Below, one piece after another: positions 1-12,283 of a DNA stretch of 64,000 bases; the stretch's first letter is position 1; each line of letters opens with the position of its first letter. A model generated the notes under the pieces. The model worked only from the letters and a program-made list of their open reading frames with translations, was not told the origin of the DNA and ran no database searches. The DNA comes from Apodospora peruviana (taxonomy: Eukaryota > Ascomycota > Sordariomycetes > Sordariales > Lasiosphaeriaceae), in contig JAUEDM010000004.1 of the NCBI GenBank assembly GCA_033439685.1, positions 1,364,001 through 1,428,000 of the forward strand. The letters are read 5' to 3'. A program made the translations under genes and the position numbers.

Positions 1-2197
1 CTCATCAGAGCATAGATAATATGTATATATATCTCGCAGGCGCTGCGATAGCATCCACATGCGCCTGCGGGCTGAATGATCGCAACGGAGACCACCAGGC
101 CCAGTGCTCGCCGAGCTGCTCGTTGGGGGGTGCCGTTATCCGTCGCGACGACCGCGGATCTCCTAGAAAAGGTTATGTTGAATACCTAGGTACCTTCTGG
201 TCTGGACCCAAAAGGCGCTCCAGTCCAGCTCTCATCCGTGACTATCCGTACCGGCTACCATGCGTGCCATGCTACCTGTCTACAGGTACTTTAGGAACGG
301 GTTGTCATATGTCGTTGGGACTTATCAGGAGTTGCCTAGCCCCCGTCTCTCTATGCGGGCAGCGTATGTCATGATGCAGCAGCACCAGGGGCTCGGCGAG
401 ATCTTCGACGGCAATTTTGGCCACTTCGACGCCAGGAACTGCGACTCTGGGTGTCCTCCGCGGATATACGTTTCAATGGCCCAGTCGGAAGCGTGGTGCT
501 GGGCTGTTTCTTATCTCGCTGTTGAGAAGATGGATTTGCGTGAGCAAATGAGAGCAAATCAGAGTGGTTGATAAGGAGTCCCACTAAAATCTAGGTCGGA
601 GATGCATCATCGATTGAACTCCTTTCAGAAGTGCAGCCGCGGGTCAATAAGTCGGGAAATATCTCCCTCGGTCCCTTCTTCCCACGCACTCCACAGTCCA
701 CGCCGCCATGTCCCCCATTTTTTGAGCAACATTTCGTTGAAGGCACGAACACCACGATCTGGTGGTTGCCGTGTGGTTGCGTCTTCATAACACGCTGATG
801 GGTTTCCCGGCCTTCCTTGGCGATGACAACCTATTCCCCTTCATCCCGGGCGTCCCTCACCTCACTCGTCCTGCACTCCCCTTTTTGGTATGTATATAAG
901 TTAAGACGCCGACCTGGAATACTGTCTAATCACTGAGATAAAATACTTCTGTTTATGGGCATGTCCTCAAGTTTCGAAGAGTCTAGTCGGGTTAATCCTC
1001 ACATTGGCCAACACATGTCGTCTGCCCGGGGGGTTATTCGATTGTGAGTGCAGATGCCACGGGAGCGACCTGCCAGGCTGAGCTTCTGTTCTCCTGATAT
1101 TAATTTCAGGACCTTTTTGCTTTCATCTAATAATATGCGCCGATCGGAAAATTATATATTCTGTTTCTTTTGGAATACTGGTTCGTCCTACCACGCACCG
1201 CACCTTGAAGGTGTCTCTTGAGCGGTGGTTGGTGCATTTCCTCAGGGTTGTTCAGTTGGGACACAGGTTTGACGGCCACGGATTCCACAAAAACCTGGAG
1301 ACAAACACGGGAGTAAATCAAAAACATACTAACAGTCCTAGAGTGCCTTTTGTTGATTATTGAATAGCCTGGAACCTACTATTTAAATGATGGACACTCA
1401 CATACCTTACCTTACATCCTGTCGAGGCGTGGAGCATATTCTCAGCACTGAAGGTACATCATCGTAAGGTTAGCCTTGGCAACCGTAGTATGACCTTTCG
1501 AGGCTGCAGAATTTAAACCAATCACGGCACGCGCCTGGTTTTGCTGAAATCAAAAGTGAAGTGTAAAAAAACTCAGTTTCGAGGTGTTATCCTACCGGCG
1601 TCGAAGCAGACCTTCAGGGCAGGTATATGCCAAGGATTCCGTACCTGAAGTCCCCAAGGTACAGGTATCGGGCCATCTGAAATCGCGGGGTCGTTGGCAG
1701 CAGGCAGGGCAGGCCAGGAACCAGAGCTTCTCTTACTCTGCGGGGCAGTTGGTGAATGGTCTTAAGCCGCGCTAGAAATGACCCAATAGAGTGGATTCTT
1801 GCCGCCCATTGGATGGAAGGAAGGGCACGAAGGTGTACGTACCCGTACCAAAATGTGGTTAGCACTTTTTTGGAGTGGAATCCACCATGACTTTATCGTT
1901 ATCGATTTCATCAACCACGTTCGCGTTGTGATTGATAAACCACTCTCGCCCTCGCTATTCAAGCGGAACAACGCATCTGCTGTGGTCATCCGACTTCGCG
2001 CGAATTCCCTGAGTCAGACGGCCGGAGAAGCAACCTGTCGAAGAATCACGTCACCCATGCCTGCCATTAGTGATGAGGATTGCCGCTTCCGATTCATTAA
2101 CCCGTAGCATTTCGACTTCCGGTCACCTATCACGAATGCCACGACCCCGTCAAGCCCGACTCTCACACAACAAGACACAATCAACCAACCGCCCACC
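1..2197. other. Upstream spacer, no gene recognised
   Basis: No ORF here has a recognisable domain, and the short ORFs on both strands lack fungal intron logic linking them into a longer protein. The stretch contains a perfect TACCTAGGTA palindrome at 183-192, one of three in the window. The last few hundred bases are the presumed promoter and 5' leader of the UPF2 gene that starts at 2198. The left edge could hold the end of a gene lying mostly outside the window, but nothing shows it. Confidence 0.5.
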
Positions 2198-5100
2198 ATG
2201 GATCGCGCAAGGAGGCGTATGTTGTCTAGTCTCTTATACCCTATGTCGCGTTATCTAACTTGGTCTAGGCGAGCTGCGAGACTTTAATGAGAGAGCTTGG
2301 AACGGGGAGACAGGTAACCAACTTCCTACCACGTTACACCTTGTTGGTTGCCCAAGTTTGCTCATTTTTGACCTCTGAGACAGATCTTTTCCCTGTTGCT
2401 ACATCCCTCGATTCGACACTCAAGAAAAACACGGCTTTTATCAAGCGTTTGCGCACTGCCATCTCCCCCGCTACACTCAACACCTTCCTCCAGGAGATTC
2501 GAACCGTCAGCCTCTCTAGATACCTCTCAGAGATTATCTCAGCCTGCCATGAAGGGCTGTGCAAGCTTAAGTCCCCAGGCGAAATTGAAGCCGGCGTCGA
2601 GATTGTCAGCGCACTGCACCAACGATTTGGTCCCGCTGAGTTTACCGAATACCTCGGATGGCTACTAGGCAAGTCCATGGCCACACCGGATAAGGCAATT
2701 CTCAAGACCCTCAGCCCCGAAGCACGGGAAAAGGAGGAGAAGACTCGCTTGGTCCGGCAGCGTGTGCTTCTCCGTGTAGTCACAGAGTTGTGGCTGGTTG
2801 GTGTGCTGCGGACTCTCGACGATGTGTCTCGTCCCGATGATGCTACGAAGGGAGCAACTGGAAAGACAACCGAGCTCAAGCCTCGCGGCTCGACGAAAGG
2901 AGGCGGTGCAGAGCCGTTCCCTTTGGAAGTTTTGAAAGATCTTCTAGGTCATGACCGGGAACACACAAACTTGCCCCTCCTTGTCATATTTGTCAAGGCT
3001 TTCAGCTGGGATGTCTTGGGGGTCAAGGCCGCCGGATCTGAAGGCCGCAAGACCGTCGAGGAAGACGGAATTACCAAGGGTACCAATGAAAATGAAGAGC
3101 CGGACGATGGTAACTCGGCGACTTCCGGAGACGCCTCCTTCACGTCGCCTGAGCTGCAGGAACGGTTCGGGAACATCCTAAAGCGGTACTTTGAAGACCT
3201 CAAAACCCATCTAGTCAAGGATCAGAAGGCCATATTTAATCAGTCCCGGAAGAACGCCGAGGCTTATGTCAAGTCCGGCGAAGTATTCGAGGACCGCCAG
3301 ACCAACTTCGAGAAGCAAGTGAAGGCTCAAGAACGGCTTGTTGCCAACGCGCAAGTCATTGCCGATGTTATCGGAGCGGAAATGCCAGACTTGAAGGACA
3401 GCGAGGATCCTACCATGAGTGCAAATGGTTCCATCGGGATCGTCAAAGCCGGCGAGTACCTACGCGGCCAGGGAGATGGGTCTGGAATTTGGGAGGATGA
3501 GGAGGAACGCCGATTCTACGAAAATCTGGTAGATCTCAAGGGCAAGGTGCCTGGAATCCTTCTGGAAGAGGTCAAAAAGAAGAAACCAGACGCGGACGAG
3601 CAAGTTGGCAGGAAAATCGATGTCAATGAAATCATAGACACGCCGAAGGCAACAGATGCAACTGCCGACGACCAATCAACGGCGATTGCGAACAAGAAAA
3701 TCGGTGCCCAGGTTGATACACTGCTTCTTCGACTGCCTGAGCTGACGAACAAGGAGATTATCGATCAAACTGCCATTGACTTCTGCTTCCTCAACTCAAA
3801 GGCTTCCCGAAACCGGCTTATCAAAGCCTTGACAGATGTCCCGAAGGGACGCGGTGACCTGCTCCCAAGTTGGTCCAGATTGGTTGCGACCCTCGGACAG
3901 TACATGCCAGACATACCAAAAGGAGTTGTTGAGTACCTCGATACGGAATTCCGCAGTCTTCAAAAACGCAAAGAGAAGGAATTCCTCGGCCAAGTGCGAC
4001 TTAGTAATATCCGTTATCTTGCCGAGTTGACCAAGTTTGGTATTGTCCCTGAGCATGTTCTGTTTCACTGCTTGAAAGTCAGCCTCGATGATTTTTCGCG
4101 TATGAACATAGAGATCATCTGCAATCTCCTCGAAAACTGCGGCCGGTACTTGTTGCGGAACCCAGAAACATCGCCCCGCATGACATCCTTCCTGGAGACC
4201 CTACAGCGCAAGAAGTCGGTCCAGCACATTGGACAGGCCGAGAGGATGCTTATTGAGAACGCGGTGTACTATGTTGACCCCCCGCAGCGTCCTGCAATTC
4301 AGCAGAAAGAGAGAACTCCCATGGAGCTGTTTATCCGTAAACTTATCTATGGGGATCTGACCAAGCGAAACTCTAATAAGGTTCTGAGGCAAATTCGCAG
4401 GCTGCACTGGGAGGAGAAAGAGGTATGTTGAAGTTGGTCGTCTATCCATTTCCTCTATATTAATACACTATAGGTCGTCGATATTCTCCACAAGGTTTTC
4501 TCCAAGCCTGGAAAGATCAAATATGGCAACATCCATCTCCTGGCCATCCTACTGAGTGCTCTCTACCGATACCACTCTAGCTTTGTGATTGGAGTCATAG
4601 ACCATGTTATCGAGTCGATATGCTTCGGCCTGGAACAGAATGATTTCAAGTTCAACCAGCGCCGGATTGCCGAGGTCAAATATCTTGGAGAGCTCTACAA
4701 TTACAGGATGCTTGAACATCCAGTGATCTTTGATACCATGTACAAGATCATGACATTTGGCCACGGTACGTTCACGGCGAACTATGAACCAGTCAGGTTT
4801 TGTTTTTCTAACAGTGACTTTAGGAGGCCCACCAGTTCCTGGTCGTATCAACCCATTTGACCTCCCCGACGATTTCTTCCGCATCCGGTTAATATCTACG
4901 GTGTTGGAGACCTGCGGGATGTTTTTCAACAAAGGAGCAGCGGGGAAGAAACTCGATTATTTCCTGTCGTTCTTCCAGTACTACATCCACACCAAGAATC
5001 CTCTACCCATGGACATCGAGTTCATCGTCCAGGACATGTTTGGCCTGACGAGGCCTCAGTGGAAGCTTGCCTCCAACCTGGATGAAGCTTCGAAAGTCTT

Positions 5101-6101
5101 CCAACTGGCTGTTGCTCAGGACCAGAAGACATCTGGGCTTGACAAGGGTGTTGACCAAGACGACAGACCGAGTGATGAATCTTCGGATGAAGACAATGGT
5201 GACGATGCACTCGGTGAACAGGATGACGACGACGTTTCAGGCTCCGAGGAAGGAGATCCAGAGGTATGCACCGCATCGCCGGTTTCCCGCGTATTTTCAC
5301 AGGCCAACAGTATTCGAAACAAACAGGAAATCGACCACAATCAATCTTCGCGTGACAGCGAGTCCGAGGAGGAAGCGATAGTTGTCACCAGGGAGGAAGA
5401 AGAAATTGACCCGGAAGATGAGGCCGATTTTGAGCGTGAGTACGCAAAGATGATGGCCGAGAGCTTAGATTCCCGAAAGTTTGAGCGCAAGCAGCAATTC
5501 GATCTTCCGTTGCCGGTCAGACCCAAAGCTCGCGAGCCTGCGGGTGTTAACGAAGTCGTCGACGCGGGACCGGAAAGTCTAGCAGGGACAATGGCATTCT
5601 CCCTGCTTACGAAAAAAGGAAACCGTCAACAGGTGCGTATTATGCATGCGATATAACTTGTACGAACAACTCGCTGATTTATACTAGACCCGGACGGTTG
5701 AATTGCCGTCTGATTCGCATTTCGCGATCGCTTTAAAGACTCAGCAGGAAGCCGAGAAAGAGGAACACCAGCGCATAAAGAACCTCGTTCTCAACTACGA
5801 TCTACGAGAAAGCGAGGATCATGATGGTGAAGCTAACTCAACTCCCCTTCAAAACAATCCCAATATTTATCATGGTTCCTCTGCAGGTCACGAAAAGCCC
5901 AATGCCCATCACCACAATCGTTTAGACAGTCGATCTGTCAAAGGCGGACAACGTGTTCGCAAGCTCCAACTCAGCGATGTTGACTGGTATGGCAAATCCC
6001 CCCAAGCGACGGGCTCGCTCAATGCTCGTATCAGCCCAAGTCGGGCCAGTGATCATGGAAGACGGATCGCAAAGACGACGACGAAGAGCGCCCTGGGGTG
6101 A
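2198..6101 (+). CDS. nmd2: Nonsense-mediated mRNA decay factor UPF2/NMD2
   Basis: UPF2 is the cytoplasmic scaffold that bridges UPF3 and UPF1 in nonsense-mediated mRNA decay. The spliced model is 2198-2216, 2269-2313, 2384-4422, 4474-4765, 4824-5632 and 5688-6101, giving about 1205 residues, a normal length for the family. The first two exons (19 and 45 nt) restore the conserved N-terminus RRELRDFNERAWNGE. MIF4G-type helical repeats lie at roughly residues 40-250, 460-655 and 700-900. The third contains the well-kept run INPFDLPDDFFRIRL. A very acidic Asp/Glu stretch follows near residues 930-1000, and a basic tail ends the protein, as in UPF1-binding C-termini. All junctions preserve frame with GT-AG ends. 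A 39-nt in-frame segment at 5264-5302 has gtatgc...cacag ends and could be a tiny intron, but it lacks a clear branch point, so I kept it as coding. Confidence 0.93.
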
Positions 6102-8525
6102 ACCCAGTGGAGAAGAGGGGCATGACTAGCAACCATCGCATGCATTTCCTCTTCACGCTTTCGTCAGCGGATCCGCTTGCAGGAGAACGGCGGCAATTGG
6201 GGCAGCTCATGCTGGTGCGTTCGTAATGTCGCTGACCATGCGCATTTTGCGGCATACAAAATAGGACTTGATACTGGACAGTCTGTTTCGACCACAGCGA
6301 ACCATATACAGATTACACACCTGACAGAATGGGGACTACGGTCTGATAATCCAGTCGAAATTCTAGCTTCGGCTTGCGTGATCGGCCTGCCTGGGCGATC
6401 GACAGCTTAATTCATCGACGCGGGTATGGATATCGATAGTCCGTCGTCGGGATGCCTCGAGAACACGCGTGAAGCCTTAACCGTCAATATCCTCAGCCTT
6501 GGAATGATGGCCAAACAAAGTGAATCGATGAGCAACCCGGCAGACAAGTACCAGCCTGGGATGGAAAGTATAGGTTGAAGTATCATCAAAGTGATGCTGC
6601 TAAGCATCCGGTACATTGTGATGTCTCTTTATGGAGGAGAAGCATTCACTTGCGAGTGGATAGCAACAAAAGTGGGCGCCATGACTTTAGCGGATATCAT
6701 TGGCTGCGCGAAGATGGAAGCCGAGTGGATGCTTCCTTGGAACACGATAGTTGACGGCAGCGGTGATGGTTTGTCCATCAGGCGCTTCTCGATGCTTGCT
6801 TCAGCTCCGTCGAGACTATCGGCAGTCGGTGGTATCCCATAACAGCCAGAGTACAGCACGAGAACTATACTTCGGTAGAAGGGTCACAGACCACTGATAC
6901 GGTGGGAACCACAGGGGTGATAGACGGCATCCGTTCATAGGTTCGCTAATGAGAGAAAATTGTAAAAAAATGTACGAAAGGATTTGCAAATGTTCTCCAG
7001 CATCCGAAAATAGCGATTGTGTTCACACCCATGATCGAGCCTGAATTCAATCTCCCGCTAGGGTTAGGGTCCTAATTTCTCGATACTATATAACCCAGTT
7101 CACGCGACTCACTCACGCCAGTGATTTTACCCACAGCACTACAGCAGATAGATACCTTACGTAGACGCGCGTACAACAGCGAAGTGCTACGACATACCGG
7201 TTGCCCTTTCCGCCTGCGCCTTTCTTTGGTTGGTTGGTGTTTATATGTACCTGAGGTTAGGGACCACAGCATTGGACTTCAATCCTCTTCTACCAAACCA
7301 CACGAGGAACGTTCCGAAGTCTCGGGGCCAGATCCCCGTCCCGTTCAAAATCACACCAACACTGGGAAGTTGAGGCGATATTTTGCCCTGCAGGTAGGGA
7401 TGGATGGCTCCAGAACTTGAACCGATTGCTCGCTCGCGTACGCGGGTTCTTCTCCATGATTTTGGAAAGGATGGACGGTTGGTCTCGACCAGGAAAGTGG
7501 TTTATTCCATCCTTCCTGGTACTAACGATGTTACTATTCGGTCACCATGACGGGACCTGGTAGTCCATGTCTCGATCTGATGTTCTTTTTACTCTTCAAA
7601 TTTGGAGGGGTGGCATTCAATCTGATTATGGATTGAAGATGCTTTGTGCGCCCTCGTTCTCACTCGTCTTTCTGCTCACCGCCGTCGTTTCGTTTCGTGA
7701 TACACCACGCACACACACGCACAACACAAATACGAAGGAAGCCTGGCTCTTCTCTCTTTCTTTTTGATTTCAATTCTTTTTTCTTTTTCGATACCTATTC
7801 AGGTACCTTGGTCTCTTTCGTCCGGGGTCGGTTCCAGCGACGATCTACTCTTGCGGGACCTCGTGAGCCACTACAAATGATGCCGGCTAAAGTGCTTCAT
7901 TTGTAGATATTGGTCTCTCCGCGTCGGGACCATTGCCGACCTGCACTACACAATCCAGTCCTGTTCCATTAAGTTTATTAGAGTGTCGCGTGTGTGTTTC
8001 CCCCCCTTTCGTGGACACCGTCATCGTGGAAGTGGAAGTAGTGGTCGTCAGCTTTCTTCCCCGGTCTCTTTTCCCCCTTTACCACTGCATACCTTATATG
8101 AACCCGGCACCGGCAGCAGCAGCAGTTCGAGACAACTATACATGTTGCTTTGCGCACACGAACGGGCCTGGCCGGAGCGCATTCCTTTTACGAGTGAAGA
8201 GGTTTGTTTGACATGATTCTCTTCGTATGAAGGCCACATACATCCAAAGAGTACCAAACTCGGAAAATTTCCTGGTCGCTAGTTCTATCTGCTTGCAGCC
8301 GTTGCCTGACACTCGCTTGCTGCAACTTTCCGTCCACCGCCTCCTCTAACCCACACCTGGGCCACGCTCATAAATACCGGTACCCGAATCACGCCCAGGC
8401 ACTTGCTTGGCGCCAGGAAGCTTGGGTAGACTTTCTCCAGACGAGTTCATAACTCTGGGTGTCATTGGCGTCTAGGCGCGTTGCTCTTCTTGAAGCCTCG
8501 AGCTTCACCAACACCTGATTTCAGG
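6102..8525. other. 2.4-kb spacer with pyrimidine-rich leader
   Basis: No gene is supported between UPF2 and the glycosyltransferase gene. ORFs of 60-100 codons occur but none has recognisable content or linked exons. The stretch from about 7640 to 8520 is rich in CT tracts and short upstream ORFs, which is typical of a long fungal promoter and 5' leader for the gene starting at 8526. A short TAGGGTTAGGG run near 7059-7069 is too brief to be a telomeric relic. Confidence 0.5.
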
Positions 8526-11165
8526 ATGGCCGATGACATATTAGAACCATGGCCGGTCAAGGAGGTATGAGACTCTCACCCACTCGGACCAAACCATGTC
8601 GAGACGGACGCGATTTGCTGACCCGAGACCGATGACAGATCGTCTACACGGCCATCGTGGGCTTGGTGATGCTGGCGGCCTTGCTCGAATGGTTCCTATG
8701 GTTGGCTGCCTTCATGTACTGTCTGTGGAAGGTATTCAAGAAAGCAGAACACTGGACGGTTAGGATTCTGGCAGTGGTTGTGGGCACTGCCTTTTTCCTG
8801 CTCAGGTATTTTCCGCACTATGCACACCTTTGATACTCTGTATACTAACCATGCATCGTCTTATGCCATCAGGTGTATATTTTTGCCCATCATGATCGTG
8901 ACTCTGCCGCTCCCCAGTCAAATCACCCGGGTCTGGCCGCCGGATATGGTTGACTTCCTCCAATGGTTCGCATTTTACAGTTTTGCTGGCCTCCTAACTA
9001 TCCCCTGGCTCTTCTGCGTCTATCAGATCGTCACACATCAGCTTGGAAGGACGAAACGAATCAAGCAAGTACTCGACGAAGTGTCGGCTCCTAAAGTCGT
9101 CATCGTCATGCCCTGCTACAAGGAGGAGCCTGATATTCTCATAACGGCTGTCAACTCGGTTGTGGATTGCGATTACCCTCCGTCGTGCATTCACGTCTTT
9201 TTGTCTTTTGACGGCGACCAGGAAGACGAACTTTATCTCAGCACCATCGAGAGGCTCGGCGTTCCTTTGACCCTCGAATCATATCCTAAGAGCATTGATG
9301 TCGCATACAAAGGCGCCCGGGTTACCGTCTCCCGGTTCCCGCACGGCGGGAAGAGGCACTGCCAGAAGCAGACGTTCAGGCTCATCGACAGGGTGTACCA
9401 TGAGTACCTCAAGAGGAACGACAATCTCTTTATTCTCTTCATCGACTCGGACTGCATTCTGGACCGCGTCTGTCTGCAAAACTTTGTCTACGACATGGAA
9501 CTCAGCCCAGGCAACAAGAGAGACATGCTGGCCATGACGGGCGTCATCACGTCGACGACCAGGAAACACAGCCTCATCACCCTGCTTCAGGACATGGAAT
9601 ACGTCCATGGCCAGCTTTTCGAGCGCACGGTGGAATCTGGCTGTGGGGCTGTCACTTGTCTCCCAGGCGCTCTCACGATGCTGCGCTTCTCGGCGTTCCG
9701 GCGGATGGCCAAGTACTACTTTGCTGACAAGGCAGAGCAGTGTGAGGACCTGTTCGACTTTGCCAAGGGCCATCTGGGAGAAGACCGGTGGCTAACGCAC
9801 CTGTTTATGATCGGTGCCAAGAAGCGGTATCAGATCCAAATGTGCACTTCGGCATTTTGCAAAACCGAAGCCGTCCAGACTGTGGCATCGCTCATCAAGC
9901 AACGCCGTCGGTGGTTTCTGGGATTCATCACGAACGAGGTTTGCATGCTGACGGACTGGCGGCTCTGGAAGCGGTACCCGATTCTGGTCCTGGTCCGGTT
10001 CATGCAGAATACGATCCGGACAACGGCCCTGCTGTTCTTCATTATGGTGCTGGCTCTGATGACCACGTCCAAGAGAATCGCAGATTTGCCCGTGGGCTTC
10101 ATTGCTATATCGCTCGGTCTGAACTGGCTGATGATGATCTACTTTGGGGCCAAGTTGAAACGGTTCAAGATCATGCTCTACCCGGTGATGTTTGTTCTGA
10201 ACCCATTCTTCAACTGGTACTATATGGTTTACGGCATCTTCACGGCGGGCCAGCGGACGTGGGGCGGCCCACGGGCTGACGCTGCGGCGGCAGACTCGCA
10301 CACGACTGCTCAGGAGGCGATCGAACAGGCTGAAAAGACCGGGGATGATTTGAATATTGTGCCCGAGTCTTTCATACCTGCGGCCAAAGAGAGGAAGGAT
10401 ATGGGTATGGATAGCAAGGAGGACAGGGGGAGAAGCAGCCGAGTGTCGAGATCCAAGAGCCTCCTACAGCCTCCAGACAAAGTGGTTGGCAAGTTCGCGG
10501 CCCCTGAGAGGACACCCAGCGGCTGGTATCAGCACCCGGACGATTCCATGGCAAGCGTTAGTGTCCTTGCCGGGTCCTCCCACCTGGGGGGCAAGAGACA
10601 GCTGCGCAACCGTGATTCGTTTGAGAGCGCCTTTTCTGCGCAGACCGGCAACTTCTCTGTCTACATGCCGCGAAGGGTCGAGAGCATAATGGGGGATGAG
10701 GATCGACGCAAATACGAACTTGCTCAAGCGAGCCAGCTGAACCAGTTTACCAACAGCAGCGCAATAAGGCCGTTGTATGGTCCGCCTCCTGGGCAGGTCT
10801 ACGAGTTTTCTGAGTCTGAACTCCGGAACGCAGGCTTCACGGATGCGGCCGACTCGCTCTCCATGGCCGCCAACTCCACCGGCAGGCGTCCGGTACACCG
10901 GCGGATCGCAAGCAGCGACAGTATGGACTCTGCAAGTTCCTCGCATCATGATCAACAACAACATGGACAAGCATCCGCCGCCGCGTCAGACTCGCGCGGG
11001 CTGGCCCGTCAGCAACAGGAGCTGATTCCACCGCCGAACGCGACGACGACGGCCCGTACCGGGAGGAGTCCGCTGGGTCGAGCGAGTTGGATGCGAACTT
11101 CGACGATGGATGAGGTAGAGAGTGAGATGGATGATTTTTCTCGGGATCACCCCCACCATCGATAG
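8526..11165 (+). CDS. Chitin-synthase-like family-2 glycosyltransferase
   Basis: This is a plasma-membrane processive polysaccharide synthase of glycosyltransferase family 2. Exons are 8526-8564, 8639-8805 and 8873-11165, giving 832 residues; the second intron carries a tactaac branch point. Hydrophobic segments fill residues 14-110. The catalytic core follows: MPCYKEEPD near 148, FDGD near 181-184, FIDSD near 258-262, CLPGALTMLR near 330, GEDRW near 371-375 and QRRRW at 412-416, the acceptor-binding motif of chitin and hyaluronan synthases. Three more membrane segments lie near residues 430-510. A tail of about 300 residues follows, rich in Ser, Gln and charged residues and probably cytosolic. 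It has no myosin or cytochrome-b5 domain, so it is not a class V/VII chitin synthase. The exact polymer is not predictable. It resembles the fungal Cps1/GT2-type synthases linked to cell wall and hyphal growth, but that subfamily assignment is inference. Confidence 0.85.
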
Positions 11166-12283
11166 TTGATGGAGCACCACGAAGCAAACCAGCAAGCAGG
11201 ACAACCAATGTCCAGGGTTTGGGAAACGTCTCTTGCTATCATGCTCATCACCTTCTGGACAAAACGTTGGTATTGGAGTTGCGGGAAGCGGCACGGTAAC
11301 TAAAATAGACTATTAAAAGGGGCTCATATCTCGAGTGTAAAAAAACGACTTCGCGATTTTAATGAAGTTTTAAATCCTGGCAAACGTGTGTGCTGCTGCT
11401 TTGACGGAATCAGAGAATTGTTCCTCAAGTCGGGCTGCGTCGGCGTCGGTAAGGTAACTTCAGGTTAGCAGGCTTTAGGTATTGATACTCGCCCAACATG
11501 AGTCTGCGTTGAGAGTGTTAGCCCAACGCCTGTTGTGGCTTTATTTAAGGCTGAAGAAGGCTCTCTGGGCTGCCCAACCTTGAATTTGCGGATTTTCCAA
11601 CATTTTGTGAGCCCGAGGCCCAAAGCAAAACTGATTATGATTGCGGACCCCCAAGCCTCACGGAAGCCCGATCGATCCCTGAAAGAGAAATAAGAGCATC
11701 ATATACGTAAACGTAAATAAAACGATAATAAAAGACCATTTCCACCACGTACACTAGACCACCATCGACGGAGAGGATATGAGGCAAGCACGTGGCAGGT
11801 AATGTGTAAGTTGCAGCAGAGCACTGCCCTGGGCCGCTGGCGGGCCGCCGTCAATGGGCTTTCATCTCAGCCTGCTGGATGGACTGGACGAGAACATTCT
11901 CGTTCATTCTGGCGGGGTGGAAAGCCTTGGCATAGGACGACCCCTGGGCGGGGCTATGAAAATCGTGGGGCTGTGGAGGGGCCCTGTGCAGTGCTGTCAG
12001 TGTCGGGCAACTCTGAATTTTTTCTTACCAATACCTCCCCACGCATACAAAACGCCCAAAATACATCCATCCTTTGACCTTACCCGATTGCTGCACGCCA
12101 GTAACCAGAATCTCAACACCACACGGCGCAATATACGATCCCAAAAGAGACATCTTAGTCTCCTGCGGTTGGTTAGCGAACAATCATTCCACCAGACACC
12201 GTCGCTGTGTCGCTTATCAAAGGACATTCTAGTTTACAACAGCCCAATACGCTGTAGTGCCCCTCCTCACCTAAACCGCCAAC
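11166..12283. other. Spacer holding the hsp88 promoter
   Basis: This 1.1-kb spacer separates the glycosyltransferase gene from the Hsp110 gene. No ORF is convincing. The part nearest hsp88 carries a heat-shock-element-like site at 11892-11899, and stress-response-type CCCCT/AGGGG pentamers lie close by (about 11940-11980). Confidence 0.5.
11892..11908. promoter_or_regulatory. Candidate heat-shock element upstream of hsp88
   Basis: The sequence GAACATTC gives the inverted nGAAnnTTCn unit bound by heat-shock factor. It is followed by two further TTC blocks (cgTTCaTTCtgg), an imperfectly spaced array. It lies about 390 bp upstream of the start codon of an Hsp110 chaperone, a class of gene normally under Hsf1 control. 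The motif is seen directly; HSF binding is inferred. Confidence 0.45.

Noticed and set aside
5264..5302. 39-nt intron in UPF2
   Set aside because: The ends look like splice sites, but the length is below the other introns here (50 nt or more) and no branch site is visible. The frame is open either way.
7059..7069. TAGGGTTAGGG, telomere-like
   Set aside because: Fewer than two full repeats in mid-spacer is within chance and not evidence of a telomere relic.
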